Of a stretch of 64,000 nt of DNA, positions 38,894 through 46,254 are shown one piece after another (positions within the stretch are counted from its first letter, which is position 1; every line of letters begins with the position of its first letter). The position numbers and the translations under genes were made by a program. The notes under the pieces were generated by a model. It saw only the letters and a list, made by a program, of their open reading frames with translations. It was not told the DNA's origin and ran no database searches. The stretch comes from Microbacterium jejuense. GTDB taxonomy: Bacteria; Actinomycetota; Actinomycetes; Actinomycetales; Microbacteriaceae. The stretch spans positions 1 to 64,000 of the forward strand of contig NZ_JAEUAW010000011.1 in the NCBI RefSeq assembly GCF_019511665.1. Direction: 5' to 3'.

Positions 38894-40240
38894 TCAGTCG
38901 CGCACGATGCCGGCGGCGAGCGTCGCGCCGTCGGACGGATGGATCACGAGGAACGAGCCCCCGTGGCGGCTGGTGCGGTACGGCTCGAGCGGCAGGTCGG
39001 CCGCCAGGCGCAGCCGCACGCGGCCGATGTCGTTGGTCTGCAGGGCCTGGGCGGCCTCGTGGGCGAGCGTGTCGAGGTCGTACCGCGACTCGATCTGCGC
39101 GACGATCGCCTGGACCGTCGCCGTCCCGTGCTTGACGAGGACACGGATGCCGGGGGTCAGCGCCCGCCCGTCGAGCTGGAACAGCTCGGCGTCGACCTCG
39201 CGCTGCGGGGCCGGCAGCGTGCCCGCCGAGACGACGAGCGCGCCGCGCGCGGCGTCGATGTCGGCGTCGAACTCGAGCGACACGGACTGCGGCGCGGTGG
39301 CCTCGGCCACCTCGACGCCCGCCGAGCGGATGCCGCTGACCGTTGCCGACGTGCCGGCCGGGAACAGCTCGACCCGGTCGCCGACGCGCACCACGCCGCT
39401 CGCGATGCGTCCGGCCACGGCACGGTAGTCGCGCAGCCGCTCCGCCTCGTCGGGTGCGATGTCGGGTGCCAGCCCCCCTTGCGGTCGCAGGACCAGCTGG
39501 ACGGGCAGGCGCAGCGGCTCGAGCTGCTGCTCCAGCTCATCGGCCGCGGGCAGGGTCTGCAGCAGCTCGAGCAGCGCGGGACCGTCGTACCAGGGTGTGC
39601 GCTCGGAGCGGTCGACGATGTTGTCGCCCTCCAGCGCCGACACCGGCAGCACATGCAGATCCTCGATGCCGAGCTCGGCGGCGACGACCTCGGCCTGACG
39701 GGCGACGTCGGCGAAGGCATCCTGCGAGAATCCGATGAGGTCGATCTTGTTGACCGCGACGATCACGTGCGGGACCCGCAGCAGCGCGACCACGGCGAGG
39801 TGGCGCTTCGTCTGCTCGAGCACGCCCTTGCGTCCGTCGACCAGCACCACGACGGCGTCGGCCGTCGTCGCGCCGGTGACCATGTTGCGCGTGTACTGCA
39901 CGTGGCCGGGGCAGTCGGCGAGGATGAACGACCGCGAACCCGTGGAGAAGTAGCGGTAGGCGACGTCGATCGTGATGCCCTGCTCGCGCTCGGCGCGCAG
40001 GCCGTCGGTGAGCAGGGCGAAGTCGAACGCGCCGTGCGCGAAGCCGCGGTCGGCGGAGGTGCGGGCGACCTGCTCGAGCTGGTCGGCGAGGATCGCCTTC
40101 GAGTCGTGCAGCAGGCGGCCGACGAGCGTCGACTTGCCGTCGTCGACCGAGCCCGCGGTCGCGAAGCGGAACAGCGTCGACGGGCGCGTCGCGTCTCGCT
40201 CCGCGCGCTCAACGACCGGTGTCTGGGTGTCGAGGGACAT
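38894..40240 (-). CDS. cysN: Sulfate adenylyltransferase, GTPase subunit CysN
   Basis: This 448-residue EF-Tu-like GTPase has G1 AGSVDDGKSTLVGRLLHDS (about 29-47), G3 ILADCPGHVQYTRNMVTGA (about 104-122), G4 VAVNKIDLIG and C-terminal beta-barrel domains. It has no fused APS kinase domain. With CysD it makes APS from sulfate and ATP, driven by GTP hydrolysis. The ATG directly follows the cysD stop. Residues about 8-19 (PVVERAERDATR) come from a copy of the dispersed element, and no ATG, GTG or TTG codon lies between that copy and the P-loop core, so it must be translated. Confidence 0.93.
   Translation of the reverse strand: MSLDTQTPVVERAERDATRPSTLFRFATAGSVDDGKSTLVGRLLHDSKAILADQLEQVARTSADRGFAHGAFDFALLTDGLRAEREQGITIDVAYRYFSTGSRSFILADCPGHVQYTRNMVTGATTADAVVVLVDGRKGVLEQTKRHLAVVALLRVPHVIVAVNKIDLIGFSQDAFADVARQAEVVAAELGIEDLHVLPVSALEGDNIVDRSERTPWYDGPALLELLQTLPAADELEQQLEPLRLPVQLVLRPQGGLAPDIAPDEAERLRDYRAVAGRIASGVVRVGDRVELFPAGTSATVSGIRSAGVEVAEATAPQSVSLEFDADIDAARGALVVSAGTLPAPQREVDAELFQLDGRALTPGIRVLVKHGTATVQAIVAQIESRYDLDTLAHEAAQALQTNDIGRVRLRLAADLPLEPYRTSRHGGSFLVIHPSDGATLAAGIVRD
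40187..40219. repeat. Dispersed element, copy in cysN (D)
   Basis: CGTCGCGTCTCGCTCC and GCGCTCAACGACCGG keep both ends of the element with a shorter, altered centre (33 bases). It encodes residues near the N terminus of CysN. Confidence 0.75.
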
Positions 40241-41221
40241 TCAGAAGTACCCGTCCTTCTTGCGGTCTTCCATGGCCGCCTCGCTGAGGCGGTCGTCGGC
40301 GCGCGTGGCACCGCGTTCGGTCAGGGTGGACACCGCGACCTCGGCGACGATCGCGGCCAGGTCGGCGGCATCCGATTCCACCGCTCCCGTGCAGCTCATG
40401 TCGCCGACCGTGCGGTAGCGGACGGTGCGCACCTCGACGGTCTCGTCCGCGCGCGGCGGCGAGAACGGGCCGACGGGCCGCCACATGCCGTCGCGCTCGT
40501 AGACCTCGCGCTCGTGCGCGAAGTACAGCGGCGGCAGGGCGATGCCCTCGCGCTCGATGTACTGCCACACGTCGAGCTCGGTCCAGTTCGAGATCGGGAA
40601 CGCGCGCACGTGCTGGCCGGGCGTGTGGCGGCCGTTGTACAGGCTCCACAGCTCCGGGCGCTGGTTGCGCGGGTCCCACTGCCCGAACTCGTCGCGCAGC
40701 GAGATGATGCGCTCCTTGGCGCGCGCCTTGTCCTCGTCGCGGCGGGCACCGCCGAACACGGCGTCGTGCCGGCCGGCGGCGATGGCATCCAGGAGCGGCA
40801 CCGTCTGCAGCGGGTTGCGCGTGCCGTCCGCGCGCTCCTGCAGACGGCCGTCGTCGATGTAGTCCTGCACGCGGGCGACTTCGAGGCGGATGCCCAGGCG
40901 CGCGACGGTCTCGTCGCGGAACGCGATCACTTCGGGGAAGTTGTGGCCCGTGTCGACGTGCAGCACCGGGAACGGCACCCGGCCGGGCGCGAACGCCTTC
41001 GTGGCCAGGTGCAGCACGACGACGGAGTCCTTGCCGCCCGAGAACAGCAGCACGGGCCGCTCGAACTCGGCGACGACCTCGCGGATCACGTGGATCGCCT
41101 CGGCCTCGAGCAGGTCCAGAGTCGAGAGGGCGTGAGCCCGTTTCGTCTCGCTCGTTCCTCGCTCGCTCAACGACCGGGCGGTGTCGGTAGACGAAACGTC
41201 GTGAAGGTCCGAGAGGGTCAT
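40241..41221 (-). CDS. cysD: Sulfate adenylyltransferase, small subunit CysD
   Basis: This 326-residue PP-loop ATP sulfurylase subunit has LLFSGGKDSVVVLHLA (about 54-69; the SGGKDS pyrophosphate loop), FPVLHVDTGHNFPEVIAFRD (about 81-100), GGARRDEDKARAKERIISLR and FPISNWTELDVWQYIERE. It adenylates sulfate with CysN. The ATG overlaps the cysH stop (ATGA). Residues about 15-28 (ARSLSERGTSETKR) are encoded by an exact 40-bp copy of the dispersed element at 41139-41178, just before the conserved LDLLEAEAIHVI start of the family core. Confidence 0.93.
   Translation of the reverse strand: MTLSDLHDVSSTDTARSLSERGTSETKRAHALSTLDLLEAEAIHVIREVVAEFERPVLLFSGGKDSVVVLHLATKAFAPGRVPFPVLHVDTGHNFPEVIAFRDETVARLGIRLEVARVQDYIDDGRLQERADGTRNPLQTVPLLDAIAAGRHDAVFGGARRDEDKARAKERIISLRDEFGQWDPRNQRPELWSLYNGRHTPGQHVRAFPISNWTELDVWQYIEREGIALPPLYFAHEREVYERDGMWRPVGPFSPPRADETVEVRTVRYRTVGDMSCTGAVESDAADLAAIVAEVAVSTLTERGATRADDRLSEAAMEDRKKDGYF
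41139..41178. repeat. Dispersed 40-bp element, exact copy in cysD (E)
   Basis: Every base matches copies A and B2. GACGAAACG at 41190-41198 follows, giving an inverted end. Here the element is read in a different frame from the copy in the heparinase-like gene. Confidence 0.9.
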
Positions 41222-41961
41222 ACGTGCAGCCCGCATTCCGTCTTCGAGGTGCCGGCCCAACGGCCGGACCGGGGGTCTTCACCGGCGGCGACCGGCTTTG
41301 TGCACGGCTCGCAGCCGATCGAGGGGTAGCCGAAGCCGACCAGCAGGTTGACGGGCGCCTGGTGCGCGGCCGCGTATTCGAGCACGTCGTCGAAGCTCCA
41401 CGCGGCGACCGGGTTCACCTTGACGAGGCCGTTGCGCTCGTCCCAGGTCACGAGCGGCGTGTTGGTGCGGGTGGGCGCCTCGTCGCGGCGGACGCCGGTG
41501 AACCACACCTCGTAGCCGCCGAGCGCGTCCTGCAGGGGCGCCACCTTGCGGCGCGCGCAGCACAGGCCCGGGTCGCGCTCGAACAGCTTCGCGCCGAACT
41601 CGGCGTCCTGCTCGGCGACGGTCTGGTCGGGCGTGACGTCGACGATCCGCACGTCCAGCGCCCGCTGCACCTCGTCGCGCGTCGCGTAGGTCTCGGTGAA
41701 GTGGTAGCCGGTGTCGAGGAACAGGACGTCCACGCCCGGCAGATGCTCGGCCACGACGTGCGGCAGCGCGGCATCGGCCATCGAGCAGGCGACGGCCGCG
41801 GCATCCACCGAGAAGTTCCGCGCGACCCACGCCACGACCTCCGCGGCGGATGCCTCGTGGTCGGTGAGGCTGCCGAGCTCTTCGTTGCCGCGCTCGGCCA
41901 GGGCCTTGAGCTCTTCGCGCGTGCGCTTGACGGCGATGCGGGGTGCCAGCGAGACGGTCAC
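41218..41961 (-). CDS. cysH: APS reductase (CysH, 4Fe-4S type)
   Basis: This 247-residue PAPS/APS reductase-family enzyme has CSMADAALPHVV (about 59-70), VDVLFLDTGYHFTETYATRD (about 78-97), a CC pair in DPGLCCARRKVAPLQ (about 133-147), a CxxC in GCEPCTKPV (about 218-226) and the catalytic cysteine in the C-terminal TECGLHV. The CC plus CxxC set binds the 4Fe-4S cluster that marks APS-using enzymes. This fits the absence of an APS kinase in the operon. It yields sulfite for the next enzyme. The GTG overlaps the sir stop by four bases. Confidence 0.93.
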   Translation of the reverse strand: MTVSLAPRIAVKRTREELKALAERGNEELGSLTDHEASAAEVVAWVARNFSVDAAAVACSMADAALPHVVAEHLPGVDVLFLDTGYHFTETYATRDEVQRALDVRIVDVTPDQTVAEQDAEFGAKLFERDPGLCCARRKVAPLQDALGGYEVWFTGVRRDEAPTRTNTPLVTWDERNGLVKVNPVAAWSFDDVLEYAAAHQAPVNLLVGFGYPSIGCEPCTKPVAAGEDPRSGRWAGTSKTECGLHV

Positions 41962-43688
41962 TGGAGTGCCTCCTCTTCGGCGCGGTGGGCCCACTGGGCG
42001 AAGGTCTCGTCGGCGGCGGCATCCCGATCCGAGAGGAACCGGGTCACGACGCGCTCGACGTAGTCGGCGATGCCGTCGGCGGCGACCTTGAGACCGCGGA
42101 CGGTGCGGCCGAGGCCGGGCTCGTCGCGGTCCTGCGAGGCGAGCCCGCCGCCGAGGTGCACCTGATAGCCGGGCACCTGCTCGCCGTCGATCGTGACGAG
42201 CTGGCCCTTGAGGCCGATGTCGGCTGTCTGGATGCGCGCGCACGAGTTGGGGCAGCCGTTGACGTGGAGCGAGATCGGATGCGGCAGCTCGAAGCCATTG
42301 AGACGCTCTTCGAGGTCGAGCACGGCGGCCGTCGCGTTGACCTTGGTCTCGACGATCGCGAGCTTGCAGAACTCGATGCCGGTGCACGCGATCGTGCCGC
42401 GGCGGATGAGGCTGGGGCGCGCCTGCAGTCCGAGCTCGTCGAGCTCGGCGATGAGCGGCTCGACGTGGTCTTCGGGCACGTCGAGGATCACGATCTTCTG
42501 GTGGGGCGTCGTGCGCAGGCGCGCAGAGCCGTGCGCCTCGGCGATCTCGGCGAGGCGGGTCAGCGTCGGGCCTGAGACCCGGCCGACGATGGGTGTCACG
42601 CCGACGTAGAAGCGGCCGTCCTTCTGGCGGTGCACGCCGACGTGGTCGCCGGGCGTCGCGGGCTTGCGCGCGGCGGGGCCGTCGGCCAGCGCGTACCCGA
42701 GGTATTCGTCCTGCAGCACCTGGCGGAACTTCTCGGTGCCCCACTCGGCGAGCAGGAACTTCAGGCGCGCCTTGTTGCGCAGGCGCCGGTAGCCGTAGTC
42801 CCTGAAGATCTGGGTCACGCCGTGCCAGGCATCCACCACCTGGTCCGGCCGGACGAACGCGCCCAGGCGCTCGCCGAGACGCGGGGTGGTCGACAGCGCG
42901 CCGCCGACCCACAGGTCGTAGCCGACGCCCAGCTCGGGGTGCTCGACGGCGACGAAGGCGACGTCGTTGATCTCGTGCACGACGTCCTGGCTGGGGTGAC
43001 CCGTGATGGCGGTCTTGAACTTGCGCGGCAGGTTCGACAGCGTCGGGTCGCCGATGAAGCGGCGCGAGATCTCTTCGATCTGCGGCGTGGGGTCGATCAG
43101 CTCGTCGGCGGCGATGCCGGCGACGGGCGAGCCGAGGATGACGCGCGGCACGTCACCGCACGCCTCGGTGGTCTGCAGGCCCACGGCCTCGAGACGACGC
43201 CAGATCTCGGGAACGTCCTCGACGCGGATCCAGTGCAGCTGGATGTTCTGCCGGTCGGTGATGTCGGCGGAGCCGCGCGCGAACTCGGTCGAGATGCCGC
43301 CGATGACCCGCAGCTGCTCGGTGGTCAGCTGCCCGCCGTCGATGCGGACGCGGAACATGAAGTACTCGTCCTCGAGCTCTTCGGGGGTGAGCGTCGCGGT
43401 GCGGCCGCCGTCGATGCCGGGCTTGCGCTGCGTGTAGAGGCCCCACACGCGGAAGCGGCCGTGCAGGTCGGTCGGGTCGATGCTGTGGAAGCCGCCCTTC
43501 GAGTACACGTTCTCGATGCGCTCTCGCACGCTCAGGCCGTCGTCGACCTGCTTCCACTCCTCGTTGCCGTTGAGCGGGGTTTTGCCGTCGATCTTCCACT
43601 GCCCGTTCGGCTTGGAGGACGGGCGCGGAGGGCGCACGGCAGCGCGCGGGCGCTCCGCGGCGTGCGGTTCGGTGTCGCTGATGGTCAC
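41958..43688 (-). CDS. sir: Ferredoxin-dependent sulfite reductase (siroheme/4Fe-4S)
   Basis: This 576-residue enzyme has the two-repeat nitrite/sulfite reductase fold. The cluster-siroheme cysteines are in TEACGDVPRVILGSPVAGI (about 157-175) and HVNGCPNSCARIQTADIGLK (about 480-499). Arg and Lys residues in QNIQLHWIRVEDVPEIWRRL and FKTAITGHPSQD line the substrate side. It reduces sulfite to sulfide with six electrons, here probably from FdxA/FprA. The GTG at 43688 has CCGGAGG at good spacing; a longer frame to 43745 has weaker support. It is the first gene of the block. Nitrite reduction is possible for this family, but the gene context argues for sulfite. Confidence 0.93.
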   Translation of the reverse strand: MTISDTEPHAAERPRAAVRPPRPSSKPNGQWKIDGKTPLNGNEEWKQVDDGLSVRERIENVYSKGGFHSIDPTDLHGRFRVWGLYTQRKPGIDGGRTATLTPEELEDEYFMFRVRIDGGQLTTEQLRVIGGISTEFARGSADITDRQNIQLHWIRVEDVPEIWRRLEAVGLQTTEACGDVPRVILGSPVAGIAADELIDPTPQIEEISRRFIGDPTLSNLPRKFKTAITGHPSQDVVHEINDVAFVAVEHPELGVGYDLWVGGALSTTPRLGERLGAFVRPDQVVDAWHGVTQIFRDYGYRRLRNKARLKFLLAEWGTEKFRQVLQDEYLGYALADGPAARKPATPGDHVGVHRQKDGRFYVGVTPIVGRVSGPTLTRLAEIAEAHGSARLRTTPHQKIVILDVPEDHVEPLIAELDELGLQARPSLIRRGTIACTGIEFCKLAIVETKVNATAAVLDLEERLNGFELPHPISLHVNGCPNSCARIQTADIGLKGQLVTIDGEQVPGYQVHLGGGLASQDRDEPGLGRTVRGLKVAADGIADYVERVVTRFLSDRDAAADETFAQWAHRAEEEALQ

Positions 43689-43751
43689 GGTGCCTCCGGG
43701 GTGGATCCCGGGGCGCGGCCCCGGGCGGGACTCTACCGAGCCCATTCCGTG

Positions 43752-43757
43752 AGGCTA
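43752..43757 (-). promoter_or_regulatory. Possible -10 box of the sulfur operon
   Basis: TAGCCT on the minus strand is followed by a leader of about 57 nt to the sir GTG. No -35 hexamer is convincing at the proper distance; TTGACG at 43787-43792 is too far away. Confidence 0.3.
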
Positions 43758-43850
43758 GAAGCGGGGGCCGTGTCGACCTACCCGAGCGTCAAGTGACGTT
43801 AACCGGCGTAATCGTGCGTCACACAGTTGCACGACCGTCGCTTTGTGGAC

Positions 43851-44543
43851 TCAGTCCGACAAACCGGCGGCTCCGTTGTAGCGATCCACGACGAGGTCGA
43901 CGAGGGATGCCGGCGGCCGGTCGCTTCCGAGCAGCGGGGGTGCGACGGGGGCCGAGCCCGCGAGCGTCACCGCGAGGTCGTGGAAGTACCCCGGCGCCAG
44001 CAGGTAGTTCGCGACGACGACCCGATCGCCGGCCTGCGCGACCGCGACGTCCAGGCGCGGATCGGCGGCGGCGAGGAAGCCGACGGCGACCTCGCGCCCC
44101 AGCCGCTCGCCCAGCATCCGCGCGGTGATGCGGCAGTCCTCATTGGCACGGTCGTCGCTCGACCCCGCGACCGCGAGCGCCAGGGCGTCCTGCGGTGAGG
44201 GGGCGACGGCGGCCAGGCGCGCCACGAGCGCGTCCACCAGGCGCTCGTCGGGCCCGAGCGCCGGCGCGATGACGACGGCATCCCGCCCCGCCGACTGCCG
44301 GATGAGGTCGACGCGCACGTGATAGCCCGCCGACAGCAGCAGCGGAACGATGACGACCGGCGTGCCCGCTGGGATCGCGTCGAGGGATGCCGCCACATCC
44401 GGCTGCTGCACGTCCACGTGCCCGAGGCGCACGATCGTGCCGGGCAGGCGGGCGGCGACGGCGTCCACGAGGGCGGCCACGGCGGCCTGCCCCGCGGACG
44501 AGGAGGTGCCGTGCGAGATGGCGAGGAGCGCCGGACGTGTCAC
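43851..44543 (-). CDS. Sirohydrochlorin chelatase (CbiX/SirB family)
   Basis: This 230-residue class II chelatase has LLAISHGTSSSAGQAAVAAL (about 5-24; the metal-binding His in ISHGT), GTPVVIVPLLLSAGYHVRVD (about 75-94; second His) and a repeat half with DVAVAQAGDRVVVANYLLAPGYFHD near 180. It inserts iron into sirohydrochlorin to give siroheme for the sulfite reductase downstream. The GTG at 44543 starts the conserved part; longer in-frame starts would run through the hairpin at 44609. It lies 162 bases upstream of sir in the same direction, so it may share regulation. Confidence 0.87.
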   Translation of the reverse strand: MTRPALLAISHGTSSSAGQAAVAALVDAVAARLPGTIVRLGHVDVQQPDVAASLDAIPAGTPVVIVPLLLSAGYHVRVDLIRQSAGRDAVVIAPALGPDERLVDALVARLAAVAPSPQDALALAVAGSSDDRANEDCRITARMLGERLGREVAVGFLAAADPRLDVAVAQAGDRVVVANYLLAPGYFHDLAVTLAGSAPVAPPLLGSDRPPASLVDLVVDRYNGAAGLSD

Positions 44544-44608
44544 GCCCCCATCATGCCTGCCGCCTGTGTCGGGCGTGTGACGCGGGCGCGCGGCATCCAC
44601 CCTCCAAG

Positions 44609-44667
44609 CACTGCTCCCCTGCCGCAAGTGGTGGGTGTGGCCCACCATCTGCGACAGGGGAGCAGTG
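44609..44667. terminator. Long hairpin between regulator and chelatase genes
   Basis: CACTGCTCCCCTG pairs exactly with CAGGGGAGCAGTG, and an inner GTGGTGGG/CCCACCAT arm continues the stem around TGTGG. It lies 18 bases after the stop of the minus-strand regulator at 44685 and is its probable terminator. Confidence 0.7.
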
Positions 44668-44684
44668 GTCAGGATGCCGGCGGC

Positions 44685-45518
44685 TCAGGCGTCGCGGGCC
44701 TCACGGCCGCGGGCGAAGCCGGCGTCGAAGCCGCGCTCGTACGCCTCCTGCGCACGACGCGCACCACCGCCGCCGTGACCGCGGCCGTGGTGACCGTGAC
44801 CCTGGTGCGGGTGGCCGTGAGCCTCGTGCGGGTGGCCCTGGCATCCCTCGTCACCGGCGTGCGGGCCGTAGCCGCGCAGCGGCTCGTCGCCGCGCTCGGC
44901 CGGACGGCCGGGGCGACCCGGGCCGAATCCGCGGTGCAGGTTCGGGCCGAAGCCGTACCGCAGCCGGGGGTCGAAGGGTCCGCCGAACTTGGGGCCGGAG
45001 CCCGGGGCGACGTCGGGACCGAATCCCGGGGCGCCGAACGGCGGCCGACGGAATCCGTGCCGGCCGAAGCCGCGCTCGCGCGCCGTGCTCTCGTCCCAGC
45101 CCAGTTCGCGGGCGATCGCCTCGAGCGATCCGGTGAGCTGCATGTACGCGTCGTCGCCGACGGCGCCGGTCACACGGGCGCGGATGCCGTCGACGATCGC
45201 GCCGATGCGCTCCTTCTCGGCACGGCCCTGGTCGGTGAGCACCCACGTGCCGTCGCCCTGCTGGAGGGCCCAGCCGCGGTCCTCGAACGACCGGAGGCGC
45301 TTGCCCTTGCGGGCGAGGCGCTCCGTGAGGCCGGGGGCGTCGACGTCGCCCGAGAGCACGTTGAGCACCATCCAGTCGCGGCGCGAGACGCCCTCGGCGT
45401 CCAGAGCCTCGGCGAAGGCGGCGGTGATCAGGGCGTCGACCGTGCGCAGCCAGTAGCCGAGGGGGCGGTCGGTCGGGGTGGTGTCGTTGCTCTCTTCGTT
45501 CTGATTCATGTCGTCCAT
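44685..45518 (-). CDS. Winged-helix regulator with His/Gly-rich C-terminal tail
   Basis: This 277-residue protein has a MarR-like N-terminal region (about 20-110): LGYWLRTVDALITAAFAEAL, VSRRDWMVLNVLSGDVDAPG, then GKRLRSFEDRGWALQQGDGT and VLTDQGRAEKERIGAIV. Residues about 145-265 are low complexity, rich in Gly, Pro, Phe and then His (GHPHEAHGHPHQGHGHHGRG), ending in a charged helix. The His cluster could bind metal, but that is inference. The ATG at 45518 has AAAGGAC upstream. It is divergent from a second MarR-like gene, with six ACATG-type half-sites between them. Confidence 0.75.
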   Translation of the reverse strand: MDDMNQNEESNDTTPTDRPLGYWLRTVDALITAAFAEALDAEGVSRRDWMVLNVLSGDVDAPGLTERLARKGKRLRSFEDRGWALQQGDGTWVLTDQGRAEKERIGAIVDGIRARVTGAVGDDAYMQLTGSLEAIARELGWDESTARERGFGRHGFRRPPFGAPGFGPDVAPGSGPKFGGPFDPRLRYGFGPNLHRGFGPGRPGRPAERGDEPLRGYGPHAGDEGCQGHPHEAHGHPHQGHGHHGRGHGGGGARRAQEAYERGFDAGFARGREARDA

Positions 45519-45559
45519 GAGAAGTCCTTTCGATGGCGGCCGGCGTGTCCGGCCGCGGA

Positions 45560-45627
45560 TTACATGTCGAATTGCATGTACATGCAGTGTGACATGCACT
45601 TTGAGTACATGTCAAGTCACATGTAAA
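45560..45627. promoter_or_regulatory. Array of ACATGT half-sites between divergent regulators
   Basis: ACATGT or its variants GCATGT and ACATGC occur at 45562, 45574, 45579, 45592, 45607 and 45619, bounded by TTACATGT and ACATGTAA. The stretch is AT-rich against its surroundings. It looks like a multi-site operator for one or both flanking regulators. Confidence 0.7.
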
Positions 45628-45635
45628 TTGGGCGC

Positions 45636-46232
45636 ATGCCGTCCGCATCCGACGACCCCTCCGACGCCATCGCCGCCGCCCTCGCCCGGCTGCGCGGACG
45701 CCGCATGCCTCGACCACCATGGGCAGAGGGCCCGCATGGCCCCGGCCCGCACGGCGCTGGAGCGCGAGGCCACGGCGGTCCTCATGGGATGCACGGCCCG
45801 CACGGCTTCGGCCCGGAGTCCGCCGATGGCTCGGCGGGGCGCGGCGGGCCGTGGGGCCGCGGCGGCCCGCCGTGGGCCGGGGGCGCGCGCATCGGCGGCC
45901 CCGCGCGCATGCGGCTGCTGGAGGCGCTAGCCGCGGCATCCCATCCCCTCTCGGTCGGCGAGATCGCCGACGCCGTCGGGGTGGATCAGCCGCGCGCGTC
46001 GCGGCTCGTGCAGCAGTCGGTCGAGCTGGGCCTCGTGCGCCGCGAAGCCGACCCCGACGACGCGCGGCGCACCCGTGTGGCGTTGACGGATGCCGGCACG
46101 CGACTCGTCCGCGGATTCCGGGGTGAGCGGCGCGAGGCGATCGACGCCGCGCTGGCGGCCTTCACCGATGCCGAGCGCGCAGAGCTCGCGCGGCTGCTCA
46201 CGAAGCTCGCCGACTCCTGGCCGGGCGCCTGA
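45636..46232 (+). CDS. MarR-family regulator with His/Gly-rich N-terminal tail
   Basis: This 198-residue protein has a low-complexity N terminus (about 28-85; GPHGPGPHGAGARGHGGPHG and more) and a C-terminal MarR winged helix (about 90-190): MRLLEALAAASHPLSVGEIA, AVGVDQPRASRLVQQSVELG, ADPDDARRTRVALTDAGTRL. The HG-rich tail mirrors the one on the divergent regulator at 44685, on the opposite end of the protein. The two genes share the ACATGT array, so cross- or co-regulation is likely. No Shine-Dalgarno sequence is evident before the ATG at 45636. Confidence 0.82.
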   Translation: MPSASDDPSDAIAAALARLRGRRMPRPPWAEGPHGPGPHGAGARGHGGPHGMHGPHGFGPESADGSAGRGGPWGRGGPPWAGGARIGGPARMRLLEALAAASHPLSVGEIADAVGVDQPRASRLVQQSVELGLVRREADPDDARRTRVALTDAGTRLVRGFRGERREAIDAALAAFTDAERAELARLLTKLADSWPGA

Positions 46233-46254
46233 GTCGCGGCAGGCCGCGCCGGAG

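Noticed and set aside
36215..41329. A very long open frame on the plus strand opposite the sulfur operon
   Set aside because: It is antisense to well-conserved ssu, cysN and cysD genes, has low-complexity Arg/Gly/Val composition and no recognisable domain. Such frames are expected in GC-rich DNA.
43787..43792. TTGACG as the -35 box of the sulfur operon
   Set aside because: The only plausible -10 box, TAGCCT at 43752-43757, is 29 bases away, too far for a standard promoter.
44544..44648. Extended N terminus for the sirohydrochlorin chelatase
   Set aside because: The extra residues would be coded by the terminator hairpin, and family similarity begins at the GTG at 44543.
45560..45627. The repeated ACATG sites as a small CRISPR array
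   Set aside because: The units are 5-8 bases, spacing is irregular and short, and no cas genes are near.
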